Shown here one piece after another: positions 54,942 through 64,000 of a stretch of 64,000 nt of DNA. The translations under genes were made by a program, and so were the position numbers. The notes beneath the pieces were generated by a model. That model ran no database searches, had not been told where the DNA came from, and saw nothing but the letters and a program-made list of their open reading frames with translations. Source of the stretch: Phreatobacter sp. (GTDB lineage Bacteria; Pseudomonadota; Alphaproteobacteria; Rhizobiales; Phreatobacteraceae); NCBI RefSeq assembly GCF_027532945.1, contig NZ_JAPZTZ010000017.1, positions 1 to 64,000 of the forward strand. Reading direction: 5' to 3'. How positions within the stretch are numbered: the first letter of the stretch is position 1; each line of letters starts with the position of its first letter.

Positions 54942-56738
54942 ATGCCGACCTACAAGGCTCCCATCGAAGACACGATGTTCGTGCTCTATGACGTCCTGAA
55001 AATGGAAGCCTATGGCAACCTGCCGGGCTTCGCCGATGCGCCGCGCGACCTCGTCGAGGCCATCGTCAACGAGGGCGCCAAGTTCTGCGAGGAGGTCCTC
55101 CAGCCCCTCAACGTGGTGGGCGACACGGTCGGCTGCCGCCGCAATGCCGATGGCACTGTCACGACGCCGCCGGGCTTCAAGGAGGCCTACAAGCAGTACC
55201 AGGACGGCGGCTGGATGGGCCTCGCCTTCGATCCGGAATATGGCGGGCAGGGCCTGCCTGCCACCGTCAACACCGTGGTCGGCGAGTTCATGTCCTCGGC
55301 CAACCTCGCCTGGGGCATGTATCCGGGCCTGACCCAGGGCGCCATGGCGGCCCTGCATGTCCATGCCAATGACGAGATCAAGCGCACCTACCTGCCGAAG
55401 ATGACCACCGGCGAGTGGACCGGCACGATGAACCTGACCGAGCCGCATTGCGGCACGGATCTCGGCATGCTGCGCACCAAGGCCGTGCCGAACGGTGACG
55501 GCTCCTACAAGATCTCCGGCCAGAAGATCTTCATCTCGGCCGGCGAGCACGACATGGCCGAGAACATCGTCCACCTCGTCCTTGCCCGCATCGAGGGCGC
55601 GCCGGCCGGCACCAAGGGCATTTCGCTCTTCGTCGTGCCGAAGTTCCTGCCCACCCCGGACGGCAAGCCGGGCCAGCGCAACGGCGTCTCCTGCGGCAAG
55701 ATCGAGGAGAAGATGGGCATCCACGGCAATGCCACCTGCGTCATGAACTATGACGAGGCCACCGGCTGGGTCGTCGGCCACGAGAACAAGGGCCTCAACG
55801 CCATGTTCGTGATGATGAACGAGGCGCGCCTCTCGGTCGGCGTCCAGGGCCTGTCGCAGTCGGAGGTCGCCTATCAGAACGCGGTTGCCTATGCGAAGGA
55901 CCGCATCCAGGGCCGCTCGCTTTCCGGCACGAAGGCGCCGGAGAAGGCCGCCGACCCGATCATCGTCCACCCGGATGTGCGCCGCACGCTGATGACGCTG
56001 CGCGCCGTGAACGAGGCCGGCCGCGCGCTGATGCTGTGGACGGCGCTGATGGCTGACGTGTCGCATCGCTCGGAGGATGCGGCCGAGCGCCAGAAGGCGG
56101 AGGACCATCTCGGCCTGATGACGCCGATCATCAAGGGCGTGCTCACCGATCTCGGCTTCGATAATGCCGTGAAGGCCCAGCAGATGTATGGCGGCCACGG
56201 CTACATCAACGAGTGGGGCATGGGCCAGTTCGTCCGCGATGCCCGCATCGCCATGATCTACGAGGGCGCCAACGGCATCCAGGCGCTGGACCTCGTCGGC
56301 CGCAAGCTCGGCGCCAATGGCGGCCGTGCGGTGATGAGCTTCTTCAACGAGGTCGGCACCTTCTGCGCCCAGAACAAGGACGACGCCACGGTCGGCCCCT
56401 TCATCGGCTCGCTGTCGAAGGGCCTGAAGGAGCTGCAGGCGGCCACCATGTGGTTCATGCAGAACGCCATGGCGAAGCCCGACAATGCTGGTGCCGGCTC
56501 CACTCCCTACATGCACATGTTCGGCCTCGTCGCCATGGGCTACATGTGGGCGAAGATGGCCAAGGTGGCGCAGGAAAAGCTCGTTGCCGGCGCCAATGGC
56601 TCCACCGACCGCATGAACGCCAAGCTGGTCACGGCGCGCTTCTTCTTCGAGCAGATGATGCCGGAGACCGGCGCCCATCTCGCCCGCATCCAGGCGGGTG
56701 CGGATTCGATGATGGCGCTCGCCGCCGACGCGTTCTGA
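54942..56738 (+). CDS. acyl-CoA dehydrogenase, large type (about 600 residues, DmdC/FadE-like)
   Basis: A 598-residue FAD-dependent acyl-CoA dehydrogenase with an extra C-terminal domain. YQDGGWMGLAFDPEYGGQGL, MNLTEPHCGTDLGMLRTKAV and QMYGGHGYINEWGMGQFVRD are typical. The catalytic glutamate is in MIYEGANGIQALDLVGRKL, the MCAD-like position. Similar proteins serve as 3-methylmercaptopropionyl-CoA dehydrogenase (DmdC) or as general FadE; the operon points to fatty-acid oxidation. GGAGG precedes the ATG by about 10 bases. A strong hairpin follows the gene. Confidence 0.92.
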   Translation: MPTYKAPIEDTMFVLYDVLKMEAYGNLPGFADAPRDLVEAIVNEGAKFCEEVLQPLNVVGDTVGCRRNADGTVTTPPGFKEAYKQYQDGGWMGLAFDPEYGGQGLPATVNTVVGEFMSSANLAWGMYPGLTQGAMAALHVHANDEIKRTYLPKMTTGEWTGTMNLTEPHCGTDLGMLRTKAVPNGDGSYKISGQKIFISAGEHDMAENIVHLVLARIEGAPAGTKGISLFVVPKFLPTPDGKPGQRNGVSCGKIEEKMGIHGNATCVMNYDEATGWVVGHENKGLNAMFVMMNEARLSVGVQGLSQSEVAYQNAVAYAKDRIQGRSLSGTKAPEKAADPIIVHPDVRRTLMTLRAVNEAGRALMLWTALMADVSHRSEDAAERQKAEDHLGLMTPIIKGVLTDLGFDNAVKAQQMYGGHGYINEWGMGQFVRDARIAMIYEGANGIQALDLVGRKLGANGGRAVMSFFNEVGTFCAQNKDDATVGPFIGSLSKGLKELQAATMWFMQNAMAKPDNAGAGSTPYMHMFGLVAMGYMWAKMAKVAQEKLVAGANGSTDRMNAKLVTARFFFEQMMPETGAHLARIQAGADSMMALAADAF

Positions 56739-56755
56739 TTGGATGGAGAACGCAT

Positions 56756-56780
56756 GGGAGCCGGCCCCAGGCCGGCTCCC
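56756..56780 (+). terminator. strong hairpin behind the first acyl-CoA dehydrogenase gene
   Basis: GGGAGCCGGCC, CCA loop, GGCCGGCTCCC: an 11-bp perfect stem. It lies 18 bases behind the stop and 94 bases before the next gene in the same operon, without a U-tract, so it may partly end transcription or protect the upstream mRNA. Confidence 0.6.
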
Positions 56781-56873
56781 CCGTAAGGCCCTCTTCCAGA
56801 GCCGCGGCGCCCGGTGGTGTAACTGCACACCAGGGCCGACAAGCGGCCAAAAAAGACTGCAAGGGAGACCCCA

Positions 56874-58031
56874 ATGAGCGCGCTGAACCTGCCGAAGCCC
56901 GCCTGGCGCACCGAAGAGCACGACATGCTCGCGGAAAGCGCGCGGGCCTTCCTCGCCAAGGAATTCACGCCGAACCTCGACCGCTGGTCGGAGGAGGGCG
57001 TCATGGACCGCGACGCCTGGATCAAGGCGGCGGATGCCGGCCTGCTCTCGGCCTCGATCCCCGAGGAATATGGCGGGTCGGGCGGCGACTATAGCCACGA
57101 GGCGGTCATCGCCCATCAGATCGCCATGGCCGGTGCCGACAGCTGGGGCTGGGCCATCCACGGGCCGATCGTCGCGCCCTACCTCCTCCATTACGGCACC
57201 GAGGAGCAGAAGCGCGCCTGGCTGCCGAAGATGGCCACCGGCGAACTCATCGCGGCGCTGGCCATGACCGAGCCCGGGGCCGGCTCCGACGTCCAGGGCA
57301 TCCGCACCAAGGCCGAGCGCTCCGGCAATGGCTGGGTGCTGAACGGCTCGAAGACCTTCATCACCAACGGCCAGCACGCCAATTTCATCCTGGTCGCCGC
57401 CAAGACCGACCCGTCCGCCGGCGCCAAGGGCACCTCGCTCTTTGCCGTCGAGACGGAGAACGCGCCGGGCTTCCGCCGCGGCCGCAAGCTGAAGAAGCTC
57501 GGCCTCGACTGGGCCGACACGTCCGAGCTATTCTTCGACGACATGAAGCTGCCGGCCGAGGCGCTGCTCGGGCCTGAGCCGAACCAGGGCTTCTACCAGA
57601 TGATGCGGGCCCTGCCGCAGGAGCGCCTGACCATCGCCGGCGCCGCCGTCGGCATGATCGAGCGGGCGCTGACGCTGACCATCGACTACGTCAAGGAGCG
57701 CAAGGCCTTCGGCAAGGCGGTGATCGATTTCCAGAACACCCAGTTCGAGCTCGCCGACATGAAGACCGAGGCCACCATGGCCAAGATCTTCTACGAGACC
57801 TGCGTCGGCCTCCACATCGAGGGCAAGTGCGACACCGTCATGGCCTCCATGGCGAAGTACAAGCTCTCCGACCTGCAGAACACCATCGTCGACCGCTGCC
57901 TCCAGCTCTTCGGCGGCTATGGCTTCATGGACGAATATCCGATCTCGCGGATGTACCGGGACGCGCGCATCCAGCGCATCTACGGCGGCACCAACGAGAT
58001 CATGAAGATCCTGATCGCACGCTCGCTCTGA
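56874..58031 (+). CDS. acyl-CoA dehydrogenase, long-chain/isovaleryl type
   Basis: A 385-residue acyl-CoA dehydrogenase with N-terminal helices, LAMTEPGAGSDVQGIRTKA, TFITNGQHANF and a C-terminal domain ending QRIYGGTNEIMKILIARSL. In the usual MCAD base position (YEGT) there is Gly (YGGT), but LPQERLTIAG has Glu250 at the place where the long-chain and isovaleryl dehydrogenases carry their base. So it is probably of that subtype. It is third in the MerR operon, before thiolase. Confidence 0.9.
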   Translation: MSALNLPKPAWRTEEHDMLAESARAFLAKEFTPNLDRWSEEGVMDRDAWIKAADAGLLSASIPEEYGGSGGDYSHEAVIAHQIAMAGADSWGWAIHGPIVAPYLLHYGTEEQKRAWLPKMATGELIAALAMTEPGAGSDVQGIRTKAERSGNGWVLNGSKTFITNGQHANFILVAAKTDPSAGAKGTSLFAVETENAPGFRRGRKLKKLGLDWADTSELFFDDMKLPAEALLGPEPNQGFYQMMRALPQERLTIAGAAVGMIERALTLTIDYVKERKAFGKAVIDFQNTQFELADMKTEATMAKIFYETCVGLHIEGKCDTVMASMAKYKLSDLQNTIVDRCLQLFGGYGFMDEYPISRMYRDARIQRIYGGTNEIMKILIARSL

Positions 58032-58071
58032 CCAGCGCAGCGCTCAACCGAACCACCGGGGAGGAACCCGC

Positions 58072-59280
58072 ATGACCGACGTCTTCGTCTACGACCACGT
58101 GCGCACGCCGCGCGGCAAGGGCAAGTCCGACGGGGCCCTCCACGAGGTGACCGCCCTTGAGCTCGCCACCACGACGCTGCGCGCCCTCAAGGCCCGCAAC
58201 GGCCTCGACACCAGCCTCGTCGACGACGTCGTCCTCGGCTGCGTCGATCCGGTGGGCGAGGCGGGCAGCGACATCGCCCGCGTCGCCGCCCTCAAGGCCG
58301 ACTATGGCGACATCGTCCCCGGCATCCAGATCAACCGCTTCTGCGCCTCGGGCCTCGATGCGGTGAACTTCGCCGCGGCGCAGGTCATGGCCGGCCAGCA
58401 CGACCTCGTCATCGGCGGCGGCGTCGAGAGCATGTCGCGCGTCGGCATGGGCGCCTCGGGCGGTGCCTGGCCGGTCGACCCGTCCATCGCGGTGAAGAGC
58501 TACTTCATGCCGCAGGGCATCTCGGCGGATCTCATCGCCACCAAGTACGGCTTCTCCCGCGACGACGTCGACGCCTATGCGGTGGAGAGCCAGAAGCGCG
58601 CCGCCAAGTCCTGGGAAGAGGGCCGGTTCAAGAACTCGGTCATCCCGGTGAAGGACATGAACGGCCTCACCATCCTCGACCGCGACGAGCACATGCGCCC
58701 GACCACGACCATGCAGTCGCTGGCGAGCCTCAACCCCTCCTTCGTGATGATGGGCGAGGCCGGCGGCTTCGACGCCGTGGCGATCCAGGCCCATCCCGAG
58801 CTTGAGGGCGTCACCCACGTCCACCATGCCGGCAATTCCTCCGGTATCGTCGACGGCGCCGCCGCCGTGCTCCTCGGCTCGGCCGAGGCCGGCAAGGCCT
58901 CCGGCCTGAAGCCCCGCGCCCGCATCCGAGCTTTCGCCAATATCGGCTCCGAGCCGGCGCTGATGCTCACCGGCCCGGTGGACGTCACCAAGAAGCTGCT
59001 GAAGAAGGCGGGCATGCAGCTCTCCGACATCGACCTCTTCGAGCTGAACGAGGCCTTCGCCTCGGTGGTGCTGCGCTACATGCAGGCCTTCGACATCCCG
59101 CACGACAAGATCAATGTCTGCGGCGGCGCCATCGCGCTCGGCCATCCGCTGGGCGCCACCGGCGCCATGATCCTCGGCACGGTGCTCGACGAACTGGAGC
59201 GCACCGGCAAATCCACCGCCCTCGTGACGCTGTGCATCGGCGCCGGCATGGGCACCGCCACCATCATCGAGCGCGTGTGA
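58072..59280 (+). CDS. fadA: acetyl-CoA acyltransferase (thiolase)
   Basis: A 402-residue type I thiolase that splits 3-ketoacyl-CoA in the last step of beta-oxidation. The acylated Cys91 is in [23 protein letters not shown] holds the NEAF signature, and the C-terminal [15 protein letters not shown] and [12 protein letters not shown] supply the catalytic His and Cys. It lies 40 bases after the acyl-CoA dehydrogenase and 14 bases before fadB, so it forms the FadAB pair. Confidence 0.95.
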   Translation: MTDVFVYDHVRTPRGKGKSDGALHEVTALELATTTLRALKARNGLDTSLVDDVVLGCVDPVGEAGSDIARVAALKADYGDIVPGIQINRFCASGLDAVNFAAAQVMAGQHDLVIGGGVESMSRVGMGASGGAWPVDPSIAVKSYFMPQGISADLIATKYGFSRDDVDAYAVESQKRAAKSWEEGRFKNSVIPVKDMNGLTILDRDEHMRPTTTMQSLASLNPSFVMMGEAGGFDAVAIQAHPELEGVTHVHHAGNSSGIVDGAAAVLLGSAEAGKASGLKPRARIRAFANIGSEPALMLTGPVDVTKKLLKKAGMQLSDIDLFELNEAFASVVLRYMQAFDIPHDKINVCGGAIALGHPLGATGAMILGTVLDELERTGKSTALVTLCIGAGMGTATIIERV

Positions 59281-59294
59281 GAGGAGTGATGACC

Positions 59295-61502
59295 ATGAAC
59301 CTCAAGAACTTCACTTGGGTCGTCGATTCCGACGGCATCGCGCTCCTCACCTGGGACATGCAGGGCAAGTCGATGAATGTCATCGACGAGTCCGTCGGCC
59401 ATGACCTCAATGCCGCGGTGGATGCCGCCGTCGCCGATCCGGCGGTCAAGGGCGTCGTCATCACCTCGGGCAAGGACACGTTCTCGGGCGGCGCCGACCT
59501 CACCATGCTCGAGCGCCTCGGCCAGACCTTCAAGGACGCGATCAAGGCCAAGGGCCCCGAGGCGGCCATGGCCGACTTCTTCGAGCAGAGCCGCGCCTAT
59601 TCGCTGGTGCTGCGTAAGATCGAGACCTGCGGCAAGCCCTTCGTCTGCGCCATCAACGGCATGTGCCTCGGCGGCGCCTTCGAGATCGCGCTGGCCTGCC
59701 ACGCCCGCATCGCCTCGGACAATCCGAAGCTGCGCGTCGGCCTGCCCGAGGTGAAGGTCGGCCTGTTCCCCGGCGCCGGCGGCACCCAGCGCGTGCCGCG
59801 CATGGCCGACATCCAGTCGGCGCTGCAGATGCTCTTGAAGGGCGACCAGCTCAAGGCCGACCGCGCCAAGGCGATGAACCTGATCGACGAGATCGTTCCC
59901 GCCGACAAGCTGATCGAGGCGGCGAAGGCCAGGCTGAAGGCCGGCGTCGACCCGGTGAAGCCCTGGGACAAGCCGAAGTTCAAGCTCCCCTCCGGTCCGG
60001 TCTATTCGGCTGGCGGCATGATGGTCTGGCCGCCGGCCAATGCCATCTACCGCAAGGAGACCTATGACAATTATCCGGGCGCCCGCGCCATCATGAGCGC
60101 GGTCTATGAGGGTCTTCTGGTCCCCATGGACACCGCGCTGCGTATCGAGTCGCGCTACTTCGCCTCGGTCCTGCGCTCGCCGCAGGCCCAGGCGATGATC
60201 CGCTCGCTCTTCGTCTCCATGGGCGCGCTCGGCAAGGGCCTTCGCCGTCCTGCCGGCGTGCCGGCGACGCAGCTCAAGACGGTCGGCGTGCTCGGCGCCG
60301 GCTTCATGGGCGCGGGCATCGCCTATGTCACGGCGCAGGCCGGCATGGACGTCGTCCTGCTCGACCGCGACGTGGAGGCGGCCGAGAAGGGCAAGGCCTA
60401 TACCCACAAGCTGATGACCGACCAGGTCAACAAGGGCCGTGCCACCTCGGCGCAGCGCGAGGCGCTGCTCGCCAAGATCAAGACCACCGCCGACTATGCC
60501 GACCTCAAGGACGTCGACCTCATCATCGAGGCGGTGTTCGAGGACCCGGCGGTGAAGGCCGACGTCATCAAGAAGACGGAAGCGGTGATCCGCCCCGACG
60601 TGATCTTCGCCTCCAACACCTCGACCCTGCCGATCACCGGCCTCGCCAAGGCCTCGGTGCGCCCCGAGCAGTTCATCGGCATCCACTTCTTCTCGCCGGT
60701 GGACAAGATGATGCTGGTCGAGATCATCATGGCCGAGAAGACCGGCGATAAGGCGCTTGCGGTCGCCCTCGACTACGTCAAGGCGATCAAGAAGACGCCG
60801 ATCGTGGTCAACGACACCCGCGGCTTCTATGTGAACCGCTGCGTCGGCAATTACATCAAGGAAGCCCACCTGATGGTGATGGAGGGCGTGCCCCCCGTCA
60901 TGATCGACAATCTCGCCAAGCAGGCGGGCATGCCGGTCGGGCCGCTGACCCTCAACGACGAGGTCGCCATCGACCTCGGCCTCAAGATCCTCAAGGCCAC
61001 CAAGGCGCAGGTCGGCACCCAGGCCGTCGATCCGCAACAGGAGAAGCTGCTGACCTTCCTGGTCGAGCAGGAGGGCCGCGTCGGCAAGAAGGCCAAGAAG
61101 GGCTTCTACGAGTACCTCGACAACGGCAAGAAGACGATCTGGCCGGGCCTCAAGGCCTTTGTCGGCAGCCAGCAGGACCCGGACGCGATCGACCGCCAGG
61201 AGATCATCGACCGGCTGCTGATCACGACGGCGCTGGAGGCCTCCCGTTGCGTCGAGGAGGGGGTGGTCACCGATCCGCGCGAGGCGGATGTCGGCTCCAT
61301 CCTCGGCTTCGGCTTCGCACCTTGGTCCGGCGGCACGCTCAGCTACATCGACATGATCGGCACCAAGGCCTTCGTCACGAAGTGCGACGCGCTCGCGGCG
61401 AAGTACGGCGACCGCTTCACGCCGAACAAGCTGCTGCGCGAGATGGCCGAGACCGGTGAGACCTTCTACGGCCGCATGGCCGGTCGGAAGGCCGCCGCCT
61501 GA
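59295..61502 (+). CDS. fadB: bifunctional enoyl-CoA hydratase/3-hydroxyacyl-CoA dehydrogenase
   Basis: A 735-residue FadB/FadJ-type enzyme. The N-terminal crotonase domain (about 1-290) has [15 protein letters not shown] (oxyanion hole) and [20 protein letters not shown] with the catalytic Glu. The dehydrogenase part (about 330-730) begins with the Rossmann motif [18 protein letters not shown], contains [12 protein letters not shown]-like [18 protein letters not shown] and [14 protein letters not shown]. The second ATG at 59295 has GGAG 8 bases upstream; the one at 59289 is too close. It closes the MerR operon. Confidence 0.95.
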   Translation: MNLKNFTWVVDSDGIALLTWDMQGKSMNVIDESVGHDLNAAVDAAVADPAVKGVVITSGKDTFSGGADLTMLERLGQTFKDAIKAKGPEAAMADFFEQSRAYSLVLRKIETCGKPFVCAINGMCLGGAFEIALACHARIASDNPKLRVGLPEVKVGLFPGAGGTQRVPRMADIQSALQMLLKGDQLKADRAKAMNLIDEIVPADKLIEAAKARLKAGVDPVKPWDKPKFKLPSGPVYSAGGMMVWPPANAIYRKETYDNYPGARAIMSAVYEGLLVPMDTALRIESRYFASVLRSPQAQAMIRSLFVSMGALGKGLRRPAGVPATQLKTVGVLGAGFMGAGIAYVTAQAGMDVVLLDRDVEAAEKGKAYTHKLMTDQVNKGRATSAQREALLAKIKTTADYADLKDVDLIIEAVFEDPAVKADVIKKTEAVIRPDVIFASNTSTLPITGLAKASVRPEQFIGIHFFSPVDKMMLVEIIMAEKTGDKALAVALDYVKAIKKTPIVVNDTRGFYVNRCVGNYIKEAHLMVMEGVPPVMIDNLAKQAGMPVGPLTLNDEVAIDLGLKILKATKAQVGTQAVDPQQEKLLTFLVEQEGRVGKKAKKGFYEYLDNGKKTIWPGLKAFVGSQQDPDAIDRQEIIDRLLITTALEASRCVEEGVVTDPREADVGSILGFGFAPWSGGTLSYIDMIGTKAFVTKCDALAAKYGDRFTPNKLLREMAETGETFYGRMAGRKAAA

Positions 61503-61563
61503 GGCTTCGCGGATTGCGAGGGGATGCGCGGGCGGCCTTCGGGCCGCCCGTTGCGTTTGGGGG

Positions 61564-61956
61564 CTACCACGGCACCGCGGCGATGTCCGTCTGCCTGAAA
61601 TCGTCGCCCTTGAAGAGCAGGGGCTCGCCGGTGTCCCGTGCCAGGGCGTAGGCGATGCAGTCGCCGTAGTTGAGGCCGGCTTTGGCCTGGCCCTTGCCGA
61701 ACAGACGAAAGGCGCGTCTGGCGAGATCGGCGTGATGCGGCGTCATCGCGACCACGACGATGCCGAGCTTGAGGATCATGAGGTCGAGCGCATGGCCACC
61801 GGCGTCGCCCTTGCGGGCCTGCGCGATGATGCCGGCCTCCAGTACGCTCCCCGCCGACATGAGCCGCGTCCCGTCCTGCGCGATGGCGCGGATGAGCGCG
61901 GGCGCCTCGGGCTCGGAGAACAGGATGGCGAGCAGCGCCGATGTGTCGATCACCAT
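61564..61956 (-). CDS. vapC: PIN-domain ribonuclease toxin VapC
   Basis: A 130-residue PIN-domain protein. The acidic site residues appear in [12 protein letters not shown] (Asp4), [11 protein letters not shown] (Glu) and [14 protein letters not shown] (Asp). VapC toxins cut tRNA or rRNA when released from VapB. It starts 3 bases behind the antitoxin stop. It converges with fadB after a 61-base gap. Confidence 0.92.
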   Translation of the reverse strand: MVIDTSALLAILFSEPEAPALIRAIAQDGTRLMSAGSVLEAGIIAQARKGDAGGHALDLMILKLGIVVVAMTPHHADLARRAFRLFGKGQAKAGLNYGDCIAYALARDTGEPLLFKGDDFRQTDIAAVPW

Positions 61957-61959
61957 GGG

Positions 61960-62211
61960 TCACTCCGCCATCGTGTCGAAGCCTAGGATCGCCTCGTCAC
62001 TGCGCTGATCGAGCACCGGCACGCCGGCGAGACTGCGCGCGATGCCTAGAACGTCATCGACCAGCACCTCCACATCCACCTGCCGCCGCTCCTCGCGCGC
62101 CAGCTTCTCCTTGAGGGCGATGACCACGGCCCGGGTGATGCTCTCGCCCGTCATGTCGGCGACCTGGCGTGCCAGCCGGTCCGCCTCCGGATCCTTGATG
62201 TTCAGTGCCAT
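61960..62211 (-). CDS. vapB: VapB-type antitoxin
   Basis: An 83-residue protein, MALNIKDPEADRLARQVADM and TGESITRAVVIALKEKLARE, a pattern typical of the PSK_trans_fac/VapB family, in which a short N-terminal segment binds DNA. AGGAAG lies 9 bases before ATG 62211; the upstream frame to 62265 is not favoured. It precedes vapC in the normal antitoxin-toxin order. TATATT on the minus strand near 62250 is a possible -10 of the pair. Confidence 0.9.
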   Translation of the reverse strand: MALNIKDPEADRLARQVADMTGESITRAVVIALKEKLAREERRQVDVEVLVDDVLGIARSLAGVPVLDQRSDEAILGFDTMAE

Positions 62212-62567
62212 CTCGGTTCTTCCTAGCTTCCTGTTTGTCTTCTTGGGAATATAGCAGATCGCCATGGCCGCCGACAGGACTGATGCTTGCGCCTGTCCCT
62301 TTCACCGATGCGCTGTCGGACCATCCGGGTCGAAACCCGTGGAAAGCCGCGGCTCCGCGACCTTTGGTGCAGAGGCACACGGCGCGCATGGCGTTGCACC
62401 ATGAGAATACGTGTGCTACCGGACAGCCGACTTCGGGGGCAGGCCACCGTCATGGCCCACTTCCGGGGCTGAATTTCCCAGTCGAGACAACGGTTTGATG
62501 TCACCGCGCGATAGCGGGGCGGCACATGGGGACCGGAGGTCTCGACGCCTCAAGCGCGAGAGACGCG
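62212..62567. other. 356-base region between vapB and atpH
   Basis: No gene is supported. The divergent promoters of vapBC and of the ATP-synthase operon must lie here. It has an inverted repeat TGGTGCA..TGCACCA (62365-62371 and 62395-62401) and a small hairpin CGGGT-CGAA-ACCCG (about 62328-62341). A longer atpH start at 62526 is possible. Confidence 0.5.

Positions 62568-64000
<1,433 letters not shown>

Noticed and set aside
62320-62345. tRNA T-arm-like hairpin (CGGGT-CGAA-ACCCG)
   Set aside because: No acceptor stem, D-arm or anticodon arm can be built around it.

Overview
This is a GC-rich chromosomal segment of an alphaproteobacterium, most likely from the Hyphomicrobiales (Rhizobiales). 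Signs of this are the blocks ubiE-ubiB next to mutM, dapD-DUF805-dapE, rpmH-rnpA-yidC-engB and dnaK-dnaJ, a NrsF/SigF-type sigma/anti-sigma pair, an RpoH-type dnaK promoter of alphaproteobacterial form, LexA-type GTTC-N7-GTTC boxes and Rhizobiales-style palindromic intergenic repeats. The gene set suggests something like Phreatobacter, Bosea or Bradyrhizobium, but the genus is a guess. No rRNA, tRNA, CRISPR array or prophage was seen. The only sign of a mobile element is the tail of an IS3-family transposase at the left edge.

Layout. 1-3.6 kb: transposase tail, periplasmic alpha-carbonic anhydrase, small lipoprotein, and an OmpR-type two-component pair. 3.6-9.3 kb (minus strand): a three-gene cassette of TelA-like protein, membrane-anchored coiled-coil protein and coiled-coil protein with a Gly/Ser/Trp-rich tail, then a secreted SGNH hydrolase and an AbrB-family membrane protein. 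9.4-14.2 kb: ATP-dependent DNA ligase with its ligase-associated exonuclease, a tiny membrane protein plus a SCO-type copper chaperone, and rmuC behind a possible LexA box. 14.2-23 kb: dnaJ, dnaK, a secreted protein with alkB, a VOC protein, hrcA, rph and rdgB. 23-31 kb: TPP riboswitch and thiC, a DUF4375-like gene behind a near-canonical LexA box, an MDR oxidoreductase, a PIG-V-like glycosyltransferase, a VOC dioxygenase-like protein and a CNNM/CBS transporter.

30-42 kb is mostly housekeeping: dapD, two DUF805 proteins, dapE, ubiB, ubiE, mutM, a glutathione S-transferase, an SDR/TetR divergent pair with a clear operator, then rpmH-rnpA-yidC-engB behind a good sigma-70-type promoter. 42-54 kb: polA, nrsF-sigF with a candidate autoregulated promoter, a low-complexity coiled-coil protein, an Orn/Lys/Arg decarboxylase with an acetyltransferase, a cupin/cysteine-hydrolase pair, and a TadG/VWA protein preceded by an AT-rich island. 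54-61.5 kb: a MerR-controlled beta-oxidation operon (two acyl-CoA dehydrogenases, thiolase, FadB) with a 16-bp palindromic operator inside its promoter. 61.5-64 kb: a VapBC toxin-antitoxin pair, then atpH and the start of atpA, cut by the window edge.

The most interesting features are the TelA-centred three-gene cassette, the two candidate SOS boxes (one in front of a DUF4375 gene not usually linked to DNA damage, one in front of rmuC), the ligase-exonuclease pair without its usual helicase and phosphoesterase partners, and the orphan TadG/VWA gene. Several genes appear to start with TTG (response regulator, hrcA, CNNM protein, sigF).
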